A DNA stretch of 64,000 nt from positions 10,900-74,899 of the forward strand of contig JADJNU010000007.1 of the NCBI GenBank assembly GCA_016714165.1. The letters run 5' to 3'. Both the position numbers and the translations under genes were made by a program. This DNA is from Bdellovibrionales bacterium. GTDB lineage: Bacteria; Bdellovibrionota; Bdellovibrionia; Bdellovibrionales; UBA1609. Of this stretch, positions 27,196-36,194 are shown one piece after another. The notes under the pieces were generated by a model. The model was given only the letters and a program-made list of their open reading frames with translations, was not told the DNA's origin and did no database searches. Every line of letters starts with the position of its first letter. Position 1 is the stretch's first letter.

Positions 27196-28032
27196 TCATG
27201 CCGCCGCAAATTCCATCTCTCGTCTCCAGACCATGGTCCTGCGACGAGAACGAAATTTCCTTTGAAAACCTGAGCTCAATTGATGAACTAAAATGATATT
27301 GGAGATTTGAAACAGTAATCTCAAGACCACAAGAGAGATGGTGTTGCTCTTTTGAGCTTGTTCGGGCCTTAGGCTTTGATTCATCTCATGTGCCTGAAGC
27401 TCCAGAAGACGCTTTCTGTGCTCGTTGTTCTCATTGGTCAGCTTGCGGGCCACTGACAGCCAGCCTTTTTGCATGAACACCTCAATTGCCAGATCGTTCT
27501 TCATCATCGTGGATTTGAGACCAGAGATCGTCTCTCTCAACACTTCGCCTTGGGCAATATTGCCCATCCCCTTCCCGATCACGTTGGAAGAAAAGGACCA
27601 GGACGAGTAGAGAAAGAGAAGTGCCAGCACTGTTTTGACCAGAATTTGACTCACCAGGTTTGAGGGTTTGAGAAAGGCAAACACGATCAAGAGTCCTTCA
27701 ACCAAAAGGGCTGCAAGAATGGATTGTTCAAGATTTGAATTGTTTGACTGATAAAATTCAACCGCTTCACGGAGTAAAAAGTAAGTGATTCCAGCAATAA
27801 GGAGTATCTGGACCAGGAGGCCAAGAAATTCAAATTTGAAAGTTTGACTCCGAGGTTGACCGATTTGAGGACCACGTTGAATTTCAAACAAGGAGAGTTG
27901 GGATTCAACAATTGAGGGTTGAATTTCAGTCTTTCGCTTGAGCCGATGTTCTCTGATTCGCTCTTTGTTGCGAAGGTAATATTCCGAATTGTATTGCTTT
28001 CTGCAAAACTGACCCACCTTGCCTCCTTCCAT
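27196..28032 (-). CDS. membrane protein with central coiled region
   Basis: The 278-residue protein has a basic N-terminus with two Cys-poor helices (YYLRNKERIREHRLKRK), two or three membrane helices at about 72-160, a soluble helical stretch with E/K-rich heptads (about 165-235) and a further hydrophobic segment near 240-255 before a strongly basic tail. No family recognised. It lies 45 bp after the winged-helix gene and belongs to the parA operon; co-conservation with it in both copies suggests a role in maintenance, perhaps membrane anchoring. Confidence 0.65.
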   Translation of the reverse strand: MEGGKVGQFCRKQYNSEYYLRNKERIREHRLKRKTEIQPSIVESQLSLFEIQRGPQIGQPRSQTFKFEFLGLLVQILLIAGITYFLLREAVEFYQSNNSNLEQSILAALLVEGLLIVFAFLKPSNLVSQILVKTVLALLFLYSSWSFSSNVIGKGMGNIAQGEVLRETISGLKSTMMKNDLAIEVFMQKGWLSVARKLTNENNEHRKRLLELQAHEMNQSLRPEQAQKSNTISLVVLRLLFQISNIILVHQLSSGFQRKFRSRRRTMVWRREMEFAAA

Positions 28033-28077
28033 GAAAACTGTATCCCTTTGTCCCCTACCCGATCCGGGGGTAGTTTT

Positions 28078-29745
28078 TTAAGATTTAGAGAGGCCCTCAA
28101 CAATCTTGGCCATCACGAGCCTCTCATGAGAAACACTTCCGATCTTGACCAGTCCGTTTTCGGGAACAAGGGAAAGCTTCTCCCTCTCTGTCATGTGAGA
28201 GGCGATCTCCTGAGCTTTAGCTGTGAGCTTGTCCTGAGCCTGGCGCTTTTCGAGATCCGCCATCTCACGCCTTCTTTTTTCGTTGTTTTCCACCTGGACC
28301 TTGAGCTCGTTGACCAGATCTTCAGAAATATAGGCTCCAGAACGCCTGAGGATGCCCATCAGAAAGGCAAGCTTTGATCCACGGCTGCTGATCCCTCCGA
28401 CATCTAAATCGTAAGCAAAAGCCTCCAGCGACTCCTGAACCTCTGATGCTGATAAGGTACCCAACTGGAAGAGTTGTTTGATCTGAGTTTGACCAAAACC
28501 GATGGCCTTCACATTCTCCGGTGTCTGAATCTGAAGCCAGTCTTCGGAGAGGTCCTGTCGCTTGGATTCAGGGCCGATAGTATTAGTAATATTCTTATTA
28601 TTAATATCACTACTACTACTAGAGGGGGGTGTTTCAGAACTTGTTCCAGTGTTTGTTCCAGAAGTTTTTCGGTGTTCCGAAACAAAGTTTGAGAACTTTG
28701 TTTCGGAACTATAGTTATTTGTCACTCTGTATGACATGTATTCTCTGAGATCAGATTCCTTTGCTCGAATGATAATCTGAGATCCAGGACCTCTACCGAG
28801 GGATTGTATCGAAAAATAAGATTGTGGTGTCTTATTTAGCCTTTTAATTGTTGTTCTAACAGATTCCTTTTCTCCAGCAACTGAGGTGGAAAGTTGGTCA
28901 TAAGTTGTTTTAATGGATTTTGTTTTATGTTTGAGACACTCGTCATAAATGAAGGTAATAATTCTTTTTTTAAGACCTATTAGCTTGGAGAAGTTTTTAG
29001 TGGGCTCTCCCGTTTTTTTAGTTAGATCAAGTACGTCTTCACTTGAGAGATCTATATTTTCTTCGAGATGAGGATTTTCTGGATAGTAGGACGGTAGTGG
29101 CCCAGAATTTTGTTTCGGAACTTGTTCCAGAACATTCTGTCTGTTCTGAAACTTTGTTTCGGAAATTTGTTTGGGAACTTGTTCCAGAATAGCCTGTTTG
29201 TTCTGAAACCTTGTTTCGGAACTTGATTCCTGAACTTTGTTAAGGTGATTCTGTTTGTTTTGGAACTGTGTTTCAGAATTGTGTTCTGAAACTGTGTTGC
29301 CGAACATTGTTTCGGAACTTTGTTCAGGAACAATGTTATGAGAATCTGTTTGCTTTATAAATTCAGAACTCACTTGTTCAGAATATGTTCCAAAACTATG
29401 TTCCGGAACTTTGTTCTCAAATGTTGTTTCGGAACTTTGTTCTGTAACATATGCTTGCTGGTTCGCTTGTTTTGTAGGCTCAGGAATTGTGCTGTCAAGA
29501 TTTGTTCCAAAACTATGTTCCGGAACTTTGTTCTCAAATGTTGTTTCGGAACTTTGTTCTGTAACAATGCTCTCATTTTTTGTTTCTAAATTATCTTTAG
29601 AGGGCTCTCTTGAAAGATTAGGACCTTTGACTTCAGGACTCCTCGTATCAGCTGAAGGGGTTTCAAATACACGTCTACGCTTAACGAGATTACCTTTTGG
29701 AGTTTGGTCAAACGGATTATATTTGAGTGACATTTGTTGCCTCAC
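28078..29745 (-). CDS. winged-helix partition/replication protein with embedded palindromes
   Basis: The 555-residue protein has a low-complexity N-terminal half (about 30-225) of repeats like EQSSETTFENKVPEHSFGT, a winged-helix-like DNA-binding domain (about 245-330, IITFIYDECLKHKTKSIKTT, then ESVRTTIKRLNK), a Ser/Asn linker, and a C-terminal domain (KAIGFGQTQIKQLFQLGTLS, LAFLMGILRRSGAY) of a type I associate with plasmid replication or partition proteins, ending in a coiled coil. The likely start is ATG 29,733 behind GTGAGG; it overlaps the parA end by about 15 bp. The gene order parA-then-this gene suggests a ParB-like or initiator role. The N-terminal half is dictated by DNA palindromes (next entry). 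Confidence 0.7.
   Translation of the reverse strand: MRQQMSLKYNPFDQTPKGNLVKRRRVFETPSADTRSPEVKGPNLSREPSKDNLETKNESIVTEQSSETTFENKVPEHSFGTNLDSTIPEPTKQANQQAYVTEQSSETTFENKVPEHSFGTYSEQVSSEFIKQTDSHNIVPEQSSETMFGNTVSEHNSETQFQNKQNHLNKVQESSSETRFQNKQAILEQVPKQISETKFQNRQNVLEQVPKQNSGPLPSYYPENPHLEENIDLSSEDVLDLTKKTGEPTKNFSKLIGLKKRIITFIYDECLKHKTKSIKTTYDQLSTSVAGEKESVRTTIKRLNKTPQSYFSIQSLGRGPGSQIIIRAKESDLREYMSYRVTNNYSSETKFSNFVSEHRKTSGTNTGTSSETPPSSSSSDINNKNITNTIGPESKRQDLSEDWLQIQTPENVKAIGFGQTQIKQLFQLGTLSASEVQESLEAFAYDLDVGGISSRGSKLAFLMGILRRSGAYISEDLVNELKVQVENNEKRRREMADLEKRQAQDKLTAKAQEIASHMTEREKLSLVPENGLVKIGSVSHERLVMAKIVEGLSKS
28637..29559. repeat. about 20 GAAC-N3-GTTC palindromes inside coding sequence
   Basis: Perfect GAACTTTGTTC at 29,315, 29,406, 29,432, 29,523 and 29,549; GAAACTTTGTTTC at 29,148; GAAACCTTGTTTC at 29,205; GAACTTGTTC at 28,637, 29,118 and 29,175; and many one-mismatch forms. 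A 65 bp block with two sites is duplicated (about 29,386-29,453 and 29,504-29,570). On the coding strand the palindrome is read in three frames, as EQSS, as NKVP and as ETKF. Conservation of DNA across frames marks these as protein-binding sites. Confidence 0.85.
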
Positions 29746-30772
29746 TCTCTAGGATCTTGTCCCAAATAGTCTTTATTGCTTCATAGTAGTCATCGGCCAA
29801 AGCACTTGTTGGAGCATATTCAAAAATAGATTTTCGAAGAGTTAGAGACTCCTGGCCAGCCGAAGCTCTCCTTATTGGAGTAGGCAAAGCATTTTCAGGA
29901 TACTGATTGAGGTACGAGCCATATATCTGCTGGCTTATTTTACTCTTGTCTAGCATAGTCGGAATCAGAAAATAATTGTCCCATTGAACGTGGACTGCCT
30001 CAGAAAATTCCTCGATATTTAGCGTGTGGTTTTTCAAGGCTTGATAGGATCCAAGTTCGCATCCAATTGGTGAAATCACGGTATCTGCGCACACCAAGCT
30101 GTTTTCAATCAAGGCATTCCAGTTAGGGCTGTTGTCAAAACAAATTACAGAGAAGTCCTTCAATTGAGGCATAAGTTTATCCTGAAAAAAATATTCCTTC
30201 CGTGTTTCAAATCGCAGCCGCTTTTCAAGGTGATTAAGGGCAGAATTTTCGGGAATAATAAAAAGATTAGGTAGGTCAGTGGGTAACATCACTTCACTGA
30301 TCGTAGCCTTTTCAAATAGAAGTTCATAAAGCCCCATTCTTTCAATTGTGTTTGCTTCCTCAAGGCTTTGAAACTGCAACGGCGGTAATGTATAATCTGA
30401 AATCGTGCCCTGGAGATCGAGTCCGATTATTAAAATCTTGGATTGCTGGGCACCTTCAGACTTTACTGAGTTTAAAGCAAGAGCCCGAGCGAAATTGAAT
30501 AGGAGCGAACTCTTTAAAACTCCCCCCTTGGACAAAAAACAAGAGATAATGTGTTGTTCCCGGCAGCCTTTTAAAAATCCAAATTTTCTTCCAATTTCCG
30601 GCAATTGCCCTGGGGTCCATTGACGAACAGCAATTTTACCTCGTTGTTGTCGAGAAGCCTTTGGAATTTCACCGCGCTCTTCGGCATTTAAGAGTGAAAC
30701 GGGACTTTTGTATTTTTCCCCAATCCTAAATATTTTTTGAACATCATTAGAACTATAAAGATCATTTTCCAT
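29717..30772 (-). CDS. ParA-family ATPase with variant Walker A
   Basis: The start is taken at ATG 30,770-30,772 (the longer frame begins with TTG). The roughly 351-residue protein has an N-terminal region of about 75 residues, a deviant Walker A SKGGVLKSS (near 81-88, Leu where canonical ParA has Gly), switch I GLDLQGT and Walker B-like SVICFDNSP. It partitions or positions the element, with the downstream gene as partner. It is not homologous over most of its length to the ParA of the second copy. Confidence 0.75.
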   Translation of the reverse strand: MENDLYSSNDVQKIFRIGEKYKSPVSLLNAEERGEIPKASRQQRGKIAVRQWTPGQLPEIGRKFGFLKGCREQHIISCFLSKGGVLKSSLLFNFARALALNSVKSEGAQQSKILIIGLDLQGTISDYTLPPLQFQSLEEANTIERMGLYELLFEKATISEVMLPTDLPNLFIIPENSALNHLEKRLRFETRKEYFFQDKLMPQLKDFSVICFDNSPNWNALIENSLVCADTVISPIGCELGSYQALKNHTLNIEEFSEAVHVQWDNYFLIPTMLDKSKISQQIYGSYLNQYPENALPTPIRRASAGQESLTLRKSIFEYAPTSALADDYYEAIKTIWDKILESEATNVTQI

Positions 30773-30779
30773 TTTTACC

Positions 30780-30792
30780 AACCTTATAGGTT
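30780..30792. promoter_or_regulatory. palindrome at parA ribosome site
   Basis: AACCTTATAGGTT, a 13 bp palindrome overlapping the AAGG ribosome site of parA, inside a very AT-rich 140 bp leader (30,782-30,921). Probable autoregulatory operator. Confidence 0.4.
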
Positions 30793-30921
30793 ATTTATAA
30801 TTTTAATGCTTTAAACCTACAAATTATTAAATAATCGCTAAAAAAAAATATCAAGTGTATTCAGCATTACAATTTTTACGCTGTATAACGTCATTATGTT
30901 TATATCTCCACATTGATGTGA

Positions 30922-33036
30922 TCAATTTTGGCTCCAATCAGAGAATCCAAAATCTTGATTGATGGACAAGACTTTAGTCATAGAACATTGAGAATCAACA
31001 TTTCTGGAGAGGGTCAATATTTCACCCTGTCCGAGCTGTCGGATTTGATTTGGGTGCACGACGAATTCCTCAGTGTCCCTGACTGACTTTTCACCGGTGT
31101 TTTGATCCCAAAGCAGTCCTCGTTTATAACGCACCGTTGATTTTTGTATGCTTCGAGTTCCGGCCATGGAGGCAAAGTACTCGGCATCATCCGGGCTGTC
31201 GGTTCCGAAAATCAGTTTGGTGTTGCAGTTTCTTTCTAATTGATCACAAAAAGTGGGGGAGACTTTCATCAGATCTCCTCTGGATTGATGGGCGACCATG
31301 ATTCCGAGTTTTGCACCTCTTGCCCTATTCAGAAGATCGATGAAATTGTCTGTGGCAAAGCTTGCGAATTCATCGACTATTAATAGACAGGGTTTTCTTT
31401 GATTCTCGGGGACCTCGTCATAGATTTGTCCGACCACTCGAATGATATTCTGAAGGATGAGTTTTCCCGTGATCACACAGGATTCCTTGTCGGCCATGGA
31501 ATTAAGCAGGAAGTAATTGATGCGTCCCTTTTCGATGGTTTCCTTGATTGAAACACTTTGACGCTTCAGATCTTTGTTGTCTAAGAGAGGTCCTGCGGAC
31601 GAAGTGATCAGATTTTTTAAGCCGACCGACAGTCCGGCTATGTCGCGTAGCCCATCTTTTGATTCGAGAACTTGAATGAGCTTTAATAATTTTGCGTTTG
31701 ATTCGGGGCTCAATGCCGGATGAGTGGCGAGCTCTTTGACTCGTCCGATATCGTTTGCACAGTCCGAGATATCGGCAAGACTATAATCAATGTTTGAGTG
31801 TCGTTTCAATTCGTCGAGTACTGAAATGATATCAGACAGGAATCTTGATCCTTGAGCTCGATAGAAGGGCTCAGACCACTCAAAGGAATTCATGATTTGG
31901 GCGAGAACTTCCTGGGGACTTCCTCCTTGAAGGGGATTAAATGATCTCGAAATCTGATGTTTGGTGAGACAAATCAATTCGAGATCTGAGGAGCGCCCGG
32001 CCTCTTGTGTCTCCCGTTGAATCCAGCTGATGGTATCGGAGTCGGCTTTCAAGTCGATAAAGATGATTCCCATTTTTAAATGGATCAGTTTTTTCATAAT
32101 GACCTGAATCAAAGTTGTTTTGCCGGCTCCACTGCCCCCGATCAGCTGGACATGGTAGTTGAGATTTGCCTTGGTCAAATAGACGGGTTCAAGTGGATTT
32201 CCAATTTTATGTCCAATGAGGATCTCTCCCTCCTTTTTTTGCGATCTCTCGGAAGCATCGAGAATGGATTCAGCGAGTGGGGGACTGAAGTGAGAAATGA
32301 ATTTACCTAAAAGGGGAAGGAAAAAACAGGGGAGTGCTAGAGCCTTGTACATGGGCAAGATGTCAGAAAATACGTCGAAATTGATGATCCCTAAAAGGAG
32401 AACGACGCCTGAGATTCCAATTTTTTCGAGAAATCGGTTTGGATTTTCTGTTTTCTTTAGGCTGCTCAGAAATAGGAAATTGAGAACTGGCTTCCACAAT
32501 CCATAGGATCTGCTAGCAATTGGGGTAAGAAGGTTTGTGGAGAGGGCCCCATGGGAGAGAAAATTGAGGTAGATAAATCCAAACTGGGCTAAAATTCCTA
32601 TCAAAAATATCCTTAAAAGATAAAGCTGCACATCCACGGTCGAGAGGGAGTTGATTTTCAAAAGCTTTTTTATCCAGGCAAAGAGATGTCCTGTTTCGAT
32701 CAGGTGGTTATACGTTACGGCCCCCCAGTGAAAGAGATCGTTTCCCCATTGATACTCAAAGATCCCCCAGTAGACGTGTTTCGGTGTGGGAAATCCAAAA
32801 ATTAAGATGGTCAGTCCAAAAGGGACTAGGAGGTTTGTAAGAAGGATCAGTGCTTTGGTTTTTAAGGAGGATTTTAATCCCCAAGTTCCACTGAGAATCA
32901 TTCCTAAAAAAAGACCAAAAAGGACCATGGGCAGATACTTGGCCACTTTTATCAGGAGCATCAGTGCTCCAAGTGATCCTGCCGTAATGAGAACTCCCGT
33001 TTGATCTTGAGGATTCATCTTACTTTGTCCAGACAT
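30922..33036 (-). CDS. VirD4/TraD-type coupling ATPase
   Basis: The start is chosen at ATG 33,036 because GGAGG stands 8 bases ahead. The roughly 704-residue protein has several N-terminal membrane helices (within about 25-240), Walker A GGSGAGKTTLIQV (near 305), Walker B CLLIVDEFASF (near 553) and a following RGAKLGIMVAHQSRGDL sensor region, all typical of type IV coupling proteins. It couples the DNA-relaxation complex to the secretion channel. It overlaps the relaxation-type gene by about 17 bp. The last 37 residues differ from the second copy after QIRQLGQG. Confidence 0.88.
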   Translation of the reverse strand: MSGQSKMNPQDQTGVLITAGSLGALMLLIKVAKYLPMVLFGLFLGMILSGTWGLKSSLKTKALILLTNLLVPFGLTILIFGFPTPKHVYWGIFEYQWGNDLFHWGAVTYNHLIETGHLFAWIKKLLKINSLSTVDVQLYLLRIFLIGILAQFGFIYLNFLSHGALSTNLLTPIASRSYGLWKPVLNFLFLSSLKKTENPNRFLEKIGISGVVLLLGIINFDVFSDILPMYKALALPCFFLPLLGKFISHFSPPLAESILDASERSQKKEGEILIGHKIGNPLEPVYLTKANLNYHVQLIGGSGAGKTTLIQVIMKKLIHLKMGIIFIDLKADSDTISWIQRETQEAGRSSDLELICLTKHQISRSFNPLQGGSPQEVLAQIMNSFEWSEPFYRAQGSRFLSDIISVLDELKRHSNIDYSLADISDCANDIGRVKELATHPALSPESNAKLLKLIQVLESKDGLRDIAGLSVGLKNLITSSAGPLLDNKDLKRQSVSIKETIEKGRINYFLLNSMADKESCVITGKLILQNIIRVVGQIYDEVPENQRKPCLLIVDEFASFATDNFIDLLNRARGAKLGIMVAHQSRGDLMKVSPTFCDQLERNCNTKLIFGTDSPDDAEYFASMAGTRSIQKSTVRYKRGLLWDQNTGEKSVRDTEEFVVHPNQIRQLGQGEILTLSRNVDSQCSMTKVLSINQDFGFSDWSQN

Positions 33037-33838
33037 GATTGATTCCTCCATCTGTCATCAGTTGCTCAAAGGTCTGAATTTTTTGATCCCAAATACGAAT
33101 TTCAGGTTTATAGCGGGCAAGTATGGATTCATTGGCGCAAACAATATGGACACCCTGATAGTGAGGCTTCATGCTGACGACGAGATTGGTCAGGATCAGG
33201 GATCGCTCTTTGATGCGGGTTTGAGATTTCTGGGTGTGCTCATACTCGAAGAGAATTTTGGCCCCATCAGATCTGACGTAGACCCCATCAGGGATATAGA
33301 TCTTCTGAATTTTGTTGAGTTGGCGAAGTTGGTCTTTTTTGTCCTCAAGGCCGATTCTTCTCTCTGATCTCCATGCTGTGGCCAAGCCCATATTTTCAAG
33401 GGCAATTCGAGACCAGATAACCTGAAGTGAGTGCACCATATCTTCCGGTACATTTTTTAAGTGGCTCAAATGAATGCAGTGATTGAGGTGGGAGCAAAGA
33501 GCTTGAACCCCCTTTTGAGTTGTTAAATAGAAGGGGTTTCTCAGCTCGCAGAATTCCTTTTTAATGAACCCACTTTGATGGAGAAGGTGCAGCCTTCGAC
33601 GAGCGACTCTCAAACGAGTGTTGATTTTTGATATAGCTATGGCGTCAAAGAGTTTTGCTGCTACAAGTTGAGATGTGGCAGGCCCCATCTCGTTAAGGAA
33701 CTGGAGAATTTCCAAATCCCTCTTTTGAAGATCCATTGACCTCACAATCAGGCCTTGAGGGAGTTCTCGCCTCTCTTCTTTCATCATGCTCATTTGTCGC
33801 TCAGCATTGTTTTTGAATTGCTCTGAATTTATAGTCAT
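33020..33838 (-). CDS. replication-relaxation family protein
   Basis: The 272-residue protein has an N-terminal winged helix (about 35-105: RDLEILQFLNEMGPATSQLV, RRRLHLLHQSGFIKKE) and a C-terminal alpha/beta domain with YIPDGVYV and FEYEHTQKSQTRIKERS. The arrangement matches the replication-relaxation (Replic_Relax) family of mobilisation proteins. It lies between an oriT-like sequence and virD4. No HUH relaxase with a His triad exists in the window, so this protein, or one encoded elsewhere, must supply nicking. Confidence 0.7.
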   Translation of the reverse strand: MTINSEQFKNNAERQMSMMKEERRELPQGLIVRSMDLQKRDLEILQFLNEMGPATSQLVAAKLFDAIAISKINTRLRVARRRLHLLHQSGFIKKEFCELRNPFYLTTQKGVQALCSHLNHCIHLSHLKNVPEDMVHSLQVIWSRIALENMGLATAWRSERRIGLEDKKDQLRQLNKIQKIYIPDGVYVRSDGAKILFEYEHTQKSQTRIKERSLILTNLVVSMKPHYQGVHIVCANESILARYKPEIRIWDQKIQTFEQLMTDGGINHVWTK

Positions 33839-33989
33839 AGGTTTTCCTTCACTTCTCTAAAAATGGACCTTCGAATTTCATCTCTCACTCATCATTGAAC
33901 TTTCATTTTGTAACCGGATCCCGCGTGCCGTCCCCCACAACCCCCTCCTCCCATCTCCTTCTTTTGTGCTCTCCCTCTGACTTCAAAAT

Positions 33990-34092
33990 CTTCGTCCGAA
34001 ATGGGCTCTGGCGCTTTGTTGACCACCCGACCTCAACTACTTGTTGGGGGTGGGTGGTCAACAAAATGGACGAAGTACATAGCCAGAGCCCA
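33990..34092. other. candidate transfer origin: three interleaved inverted repeats
   Basis: Left arms in order: A CTTCGTCC (33,990), B TGGGCTCTGGC (34,002), C TTTGTTGACCACCC (34,015). Right arms: C' GGGTGGTCAACAAA (34,052), A' GGACGAAG (34,068), B' GCCAGAGCCCA (34,082). All are perfect. A and B are interleaved, not nested, so two alternative structures are possible. The 300 bp gap here has no credible gene and lies next to the relaxation gene, as expected for an oriT. Confidence 0.6.
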
Positions 34093-34122
34093 AAACCATT
34101 CATTTCAATAGTTTAACTCCCC

Positions 34123-34209
34123 CTCGGGTGTACCGTTGCCTGTACCGTTGAGCTATGGTGTCGCGGTACACCCAACGGTACAGGTCGCGGTACAGGCAAC
34201 GGTACAGGG
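34123..34209. repeat. CGGTACA iteron cluster
   Basis: Six copies of a 9-10 bp unit: TGTACCGTTG twice in one orientation and CGGTACACC/CGGTACAGG four times in the other, within 90 bp. They overlap the last codons of the small gene at 34,153 (coding its CTVACTATCTVGC tail) and lie 30 bp from the candidate oriT. Likely binding sites of a transfer or replication protein. Confidence 0.6.
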
Positions 34210-34560
34210 AGAAAAAAAGAGGCTCTTTATTTTCATAGCCTCTCGCCGTGTTTTCTTAAGACAATTTCCTGGAGCGTTGTGGTGGTCTTTGTTTTCAATC
34301 AGCCTCGATCTGGGAGGCGAGGACTTCACCAATCCCAGAAGTTTTCCTCTGACCTCGGGATCTGAAATGGCCTTTCCGATCAGAAAAGATTCCTCGGCAT
34401 ATCGGTTGATGAGCTTCCACCAGGCGTCCTCTTTTTCATGGAGGAGAAGTTGGGAGATAATTTTTGTCCAATCAGAACTTCTCAGGCCTAAGCCTTTGGC
34501 GTGTTCCTTGAAAAACTTGATTCGATTTCCAGCTTCCGGGTTGAGTTTGATAACGGGCAT
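34153..34560 (-). CDS. small transfer-region protein
   Basis: ATG 34,558-34,560 behind AAGGAG gives 135 residues; the longer frame reaches into virB10 and lacks a ribosome site. The N-terminus (MPVIKLNPEAGNRIKFFKEH) and the helical middle recall small mobilisation accessory proteins, but I cannot assign a family. The last 20 residues are the translation of the iteron cluster. Position between the T4SS operon and the oriT-like site supports a relaxosome role. Confidence 0.55.
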   Translation of the reverse strand: MPVIKLNPEAGNRIKFFKEHAKGLGLRSSDWTKIISQLLLHEKEDAWWKLINRYAEESFLIGKAISDPEVRGKLLGLVKSSPPRSRLIENKDHHNAPGNCLKKTRREAMKIKSLFFSPCTVACTATCTVGCTATP

Positions 34561-34582
34561 TTGTGACTCCTTTTGTTGATTG

Positions 34583-35509
34583 TTAGTTTTCAATGGCAGG
34601 GGCAAGAACGAGGACTTGAATTTCAAATGGACCTTTGAGTTCTGAGAACTCAGGAAACTTTTTAAGCTTTTCTCGAAACCTCTCAGCCGAGCTCATGGCA
34701 CTTTGGCTGAGAGCTTTTTTTGTAGCGGAGTTCATCGAGGTGTCCTCAACAGTTCCGCCAAAGGGGTTCATGTATTTTGGGACCTGAGCGTCAAAATAGG
34801 CCGCCATAAAAGTCGAGATAAAATCACCCGCAAAATACTTGGCCTCTTTTGAATGATAGATTCCCTCAAAGCCGGGTGTGCCGAGATCGGTCAGAGCAGT
34901 TCCCTTAAAGGAAAAAGAAGAGGTCTTGGATTTTGGAGAGAGCAGTTCAAAATCAATGAAGACTCGATTTGAGTTGGACTCAAGGCGCGAGAATCCGACA
35001 AGTCTTGATGAGGCGAGAGATCCCGAAATGATCCGAGCGATCACGGGTGCCTTTTCATCGGCAAAAGCGATCACTGAGTGCTCGACTTGAGCTCGAAGAA
35101 TGTCTCCTGGCCGGATGGACTTCAGTTTCTCTTTGATGGAATCGGTGGGAAGAAGTGTGAAGCTCTCGGTATCCGTTTGTTTTGAAAAGTGACTCACCAA
35201 GTAATGGGCCGGAAGATTTGAGGTCAAGCCACTCGATGCGCTCAAAGGGGGGCGAGCTTTAGAATCCCCCCTTTTGAAACTGAGGGGACTTTTTTTAACG
35301 GCTTCTATAGTTTCTGTTTTTGGATTTATTTTAAGACTTAAGCTGTCTTCGTTTTGCTTTTCTTCTTGAGGTCCCACTCCACTGTTGGGAGCCGAACTTT
35401 GAGAAGGATCCTCAAGTACGATGAGGGGATTGCCATCGAGAGTTTTGTTTGACGCAAAAGCTTTCAAGCTTTCAAGAAATAGAAATAAAAAGAGAAGTGC
35501 TTTTGAATT
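34583..35509 (-). CDS. VirB10/TraB-like T4SS protein
   Basis: The start is taken at 35,509, where a signal or anchor helix begins (MNSKALLFLFLFLESLKAFA) 4 bp after the virB9-like stop; the longer frame would overlap virB9 by about 100 bp. The roughly 308-residue protein has a Pro/Ser-rich linker and a beta-rich C-terminal domain (IRPGDILRAQVEHSVIAFAD, RIISGSLASSRLVGFSRLES, FAGDFISTFMAAYFD) with the pattern of the VirB10/TrbI barrel. It spans the envelope as part of the core complex. Confidence 0.7.
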   Translation of the reverse strand, partial: NSKALLFLFLFLESLKAFASNKTLDGNPLIVLEDPSQSSAPNSGVGPQEEKQNEDSLSLKINPKTETIEAVKKSPLSFKRGDSKARPPLSASSGLTSNLPAHYLVSHFSKQTDTESFTLLPTDSIKEKLKSIRPGDILRAQVEHSVIAFADEKAPVIARIISGSLASSRLVGFSRLESNSNRVFIDFELLSPKSKTSSFSFKGTALTDLGTPGFEGIYHSKEAKYFAGDFISTFMAAYFDAQVPKYMNPFGGTVEDTSMNSATKKALSQSAMSSAERFREKLKKFPEFSELKGPFEIQVLVLAPAIEN

Positions 35510-35513
35510 CATC

Positions 35514-36194
35514 TCAAGGTTGTCCTTCTTTGATCGGGGCTGGGGTTTTGCTATCCAATTGAGCTGACGAATTTGTGTTGGACGGGGGGACAAGGGTCTG
35601 CTCATTTTCACCTGATGGGATTGAGACTTGTCCTATGGGCTTGGCTGTTTTCTTGAGTATTTCAGAAAGAGAGGGAGATCTTTTGATTTCACCCCCGGCA
35701 TGGCTCTTGTCTTTGGCCTGGAATTGATTTTTGATTTTACTTCCGTCTTGGCGCTCTCCATTTTGATCCATCTGATCTAAAGACTTTTCAAAAAACACAG
35801 GTCCTTTGGTTCCGCCGAGAATTCGGATCACGTCTTGGTGGTTTTTTTGATTGGCAATGACGTCAAAGACAAAAAGTCCATGAGAGCAGCGAACGATGAG
35901 ATTTGTCGGATCTGAGAGGTTTGTTCTTGCCGACAAGACGAGCTCCGACTTAAGGGTCTTTGAAATCTGGACATCGAGGCTTGATTTTAATCCCACCTTG
36001 GCTTCGTCAATCTCGCAGGGAAATTGAATGAGGCTTGAGAGTCCGGGTCTGATGTAGATTACGCCCACTTTGGATCGGTCAAAGAACTGAGAGGAGATCC
36101 TGGGCTGGGAGGAGGCCCAAAAACTGGGCAAAAAACACATAAAAACACTCGAAATATGCACGAATCTGTAGGGAAAAAGGGCCATAAACCTCAT
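35514..36194 (-). CDS. VirB9/TraK-like T4SS protein
   Basis: The 226-residue protein has an N-terminal signal sequence (FVHISSVFMCFLPSFWA), a beta-rich domain (YIRPGLSSLIQFPCEI, NLIVRCSHGLFVFDVI) and a Pro/Ser-rich C-terminal tail. Its place between VirB8- and VirB10-like genes and its secretin-N-like strands point to a TraK/VirB9 role in the outer-membrane core ring. It overlaps virB8 by 4 bases. Confidence 0.6.
   Translation of the reverse strand: MRFMALFPYRFVHISSVFMCFLPSFWASSQPRISSQFFDRSKVGVIYIRPGLSSLIQFPCEIDEAKVGLKSSLDVQISKTLKSELVLSARTNLSDPTNLIVRCSHGLFVFDVIANQKNHQDVIRILGGTKGPVFFEKSLDQMDQNGERQDGSKIKNQFQAKDKSHAGGEIKRSPSLSEILKKTAKPIGQVSIPSGENEQTLVPPSNTNSSAQLDSKTPAPIKEGQP

Noticed and set aside
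28637..29559. CRISPR-like array of short repeats
   Set aside because: Repeat length (11-13 bp), irregular spacing and location inside a continuous coding frame do not fit CRISPR; no cas genes are present.
29320..29589. Plus-strand open frames opposite the winged-helix gene
   Set aside because: They mirror the palindromic repeats (Cys/Phe/Val repeats) and have no ribosome site; shadows.
33895..34116. Open frames over the 33,840-34,150 gap
   Set aside because: They are translations of the interleaved inverted repeats on both strands, without ribosome sites.
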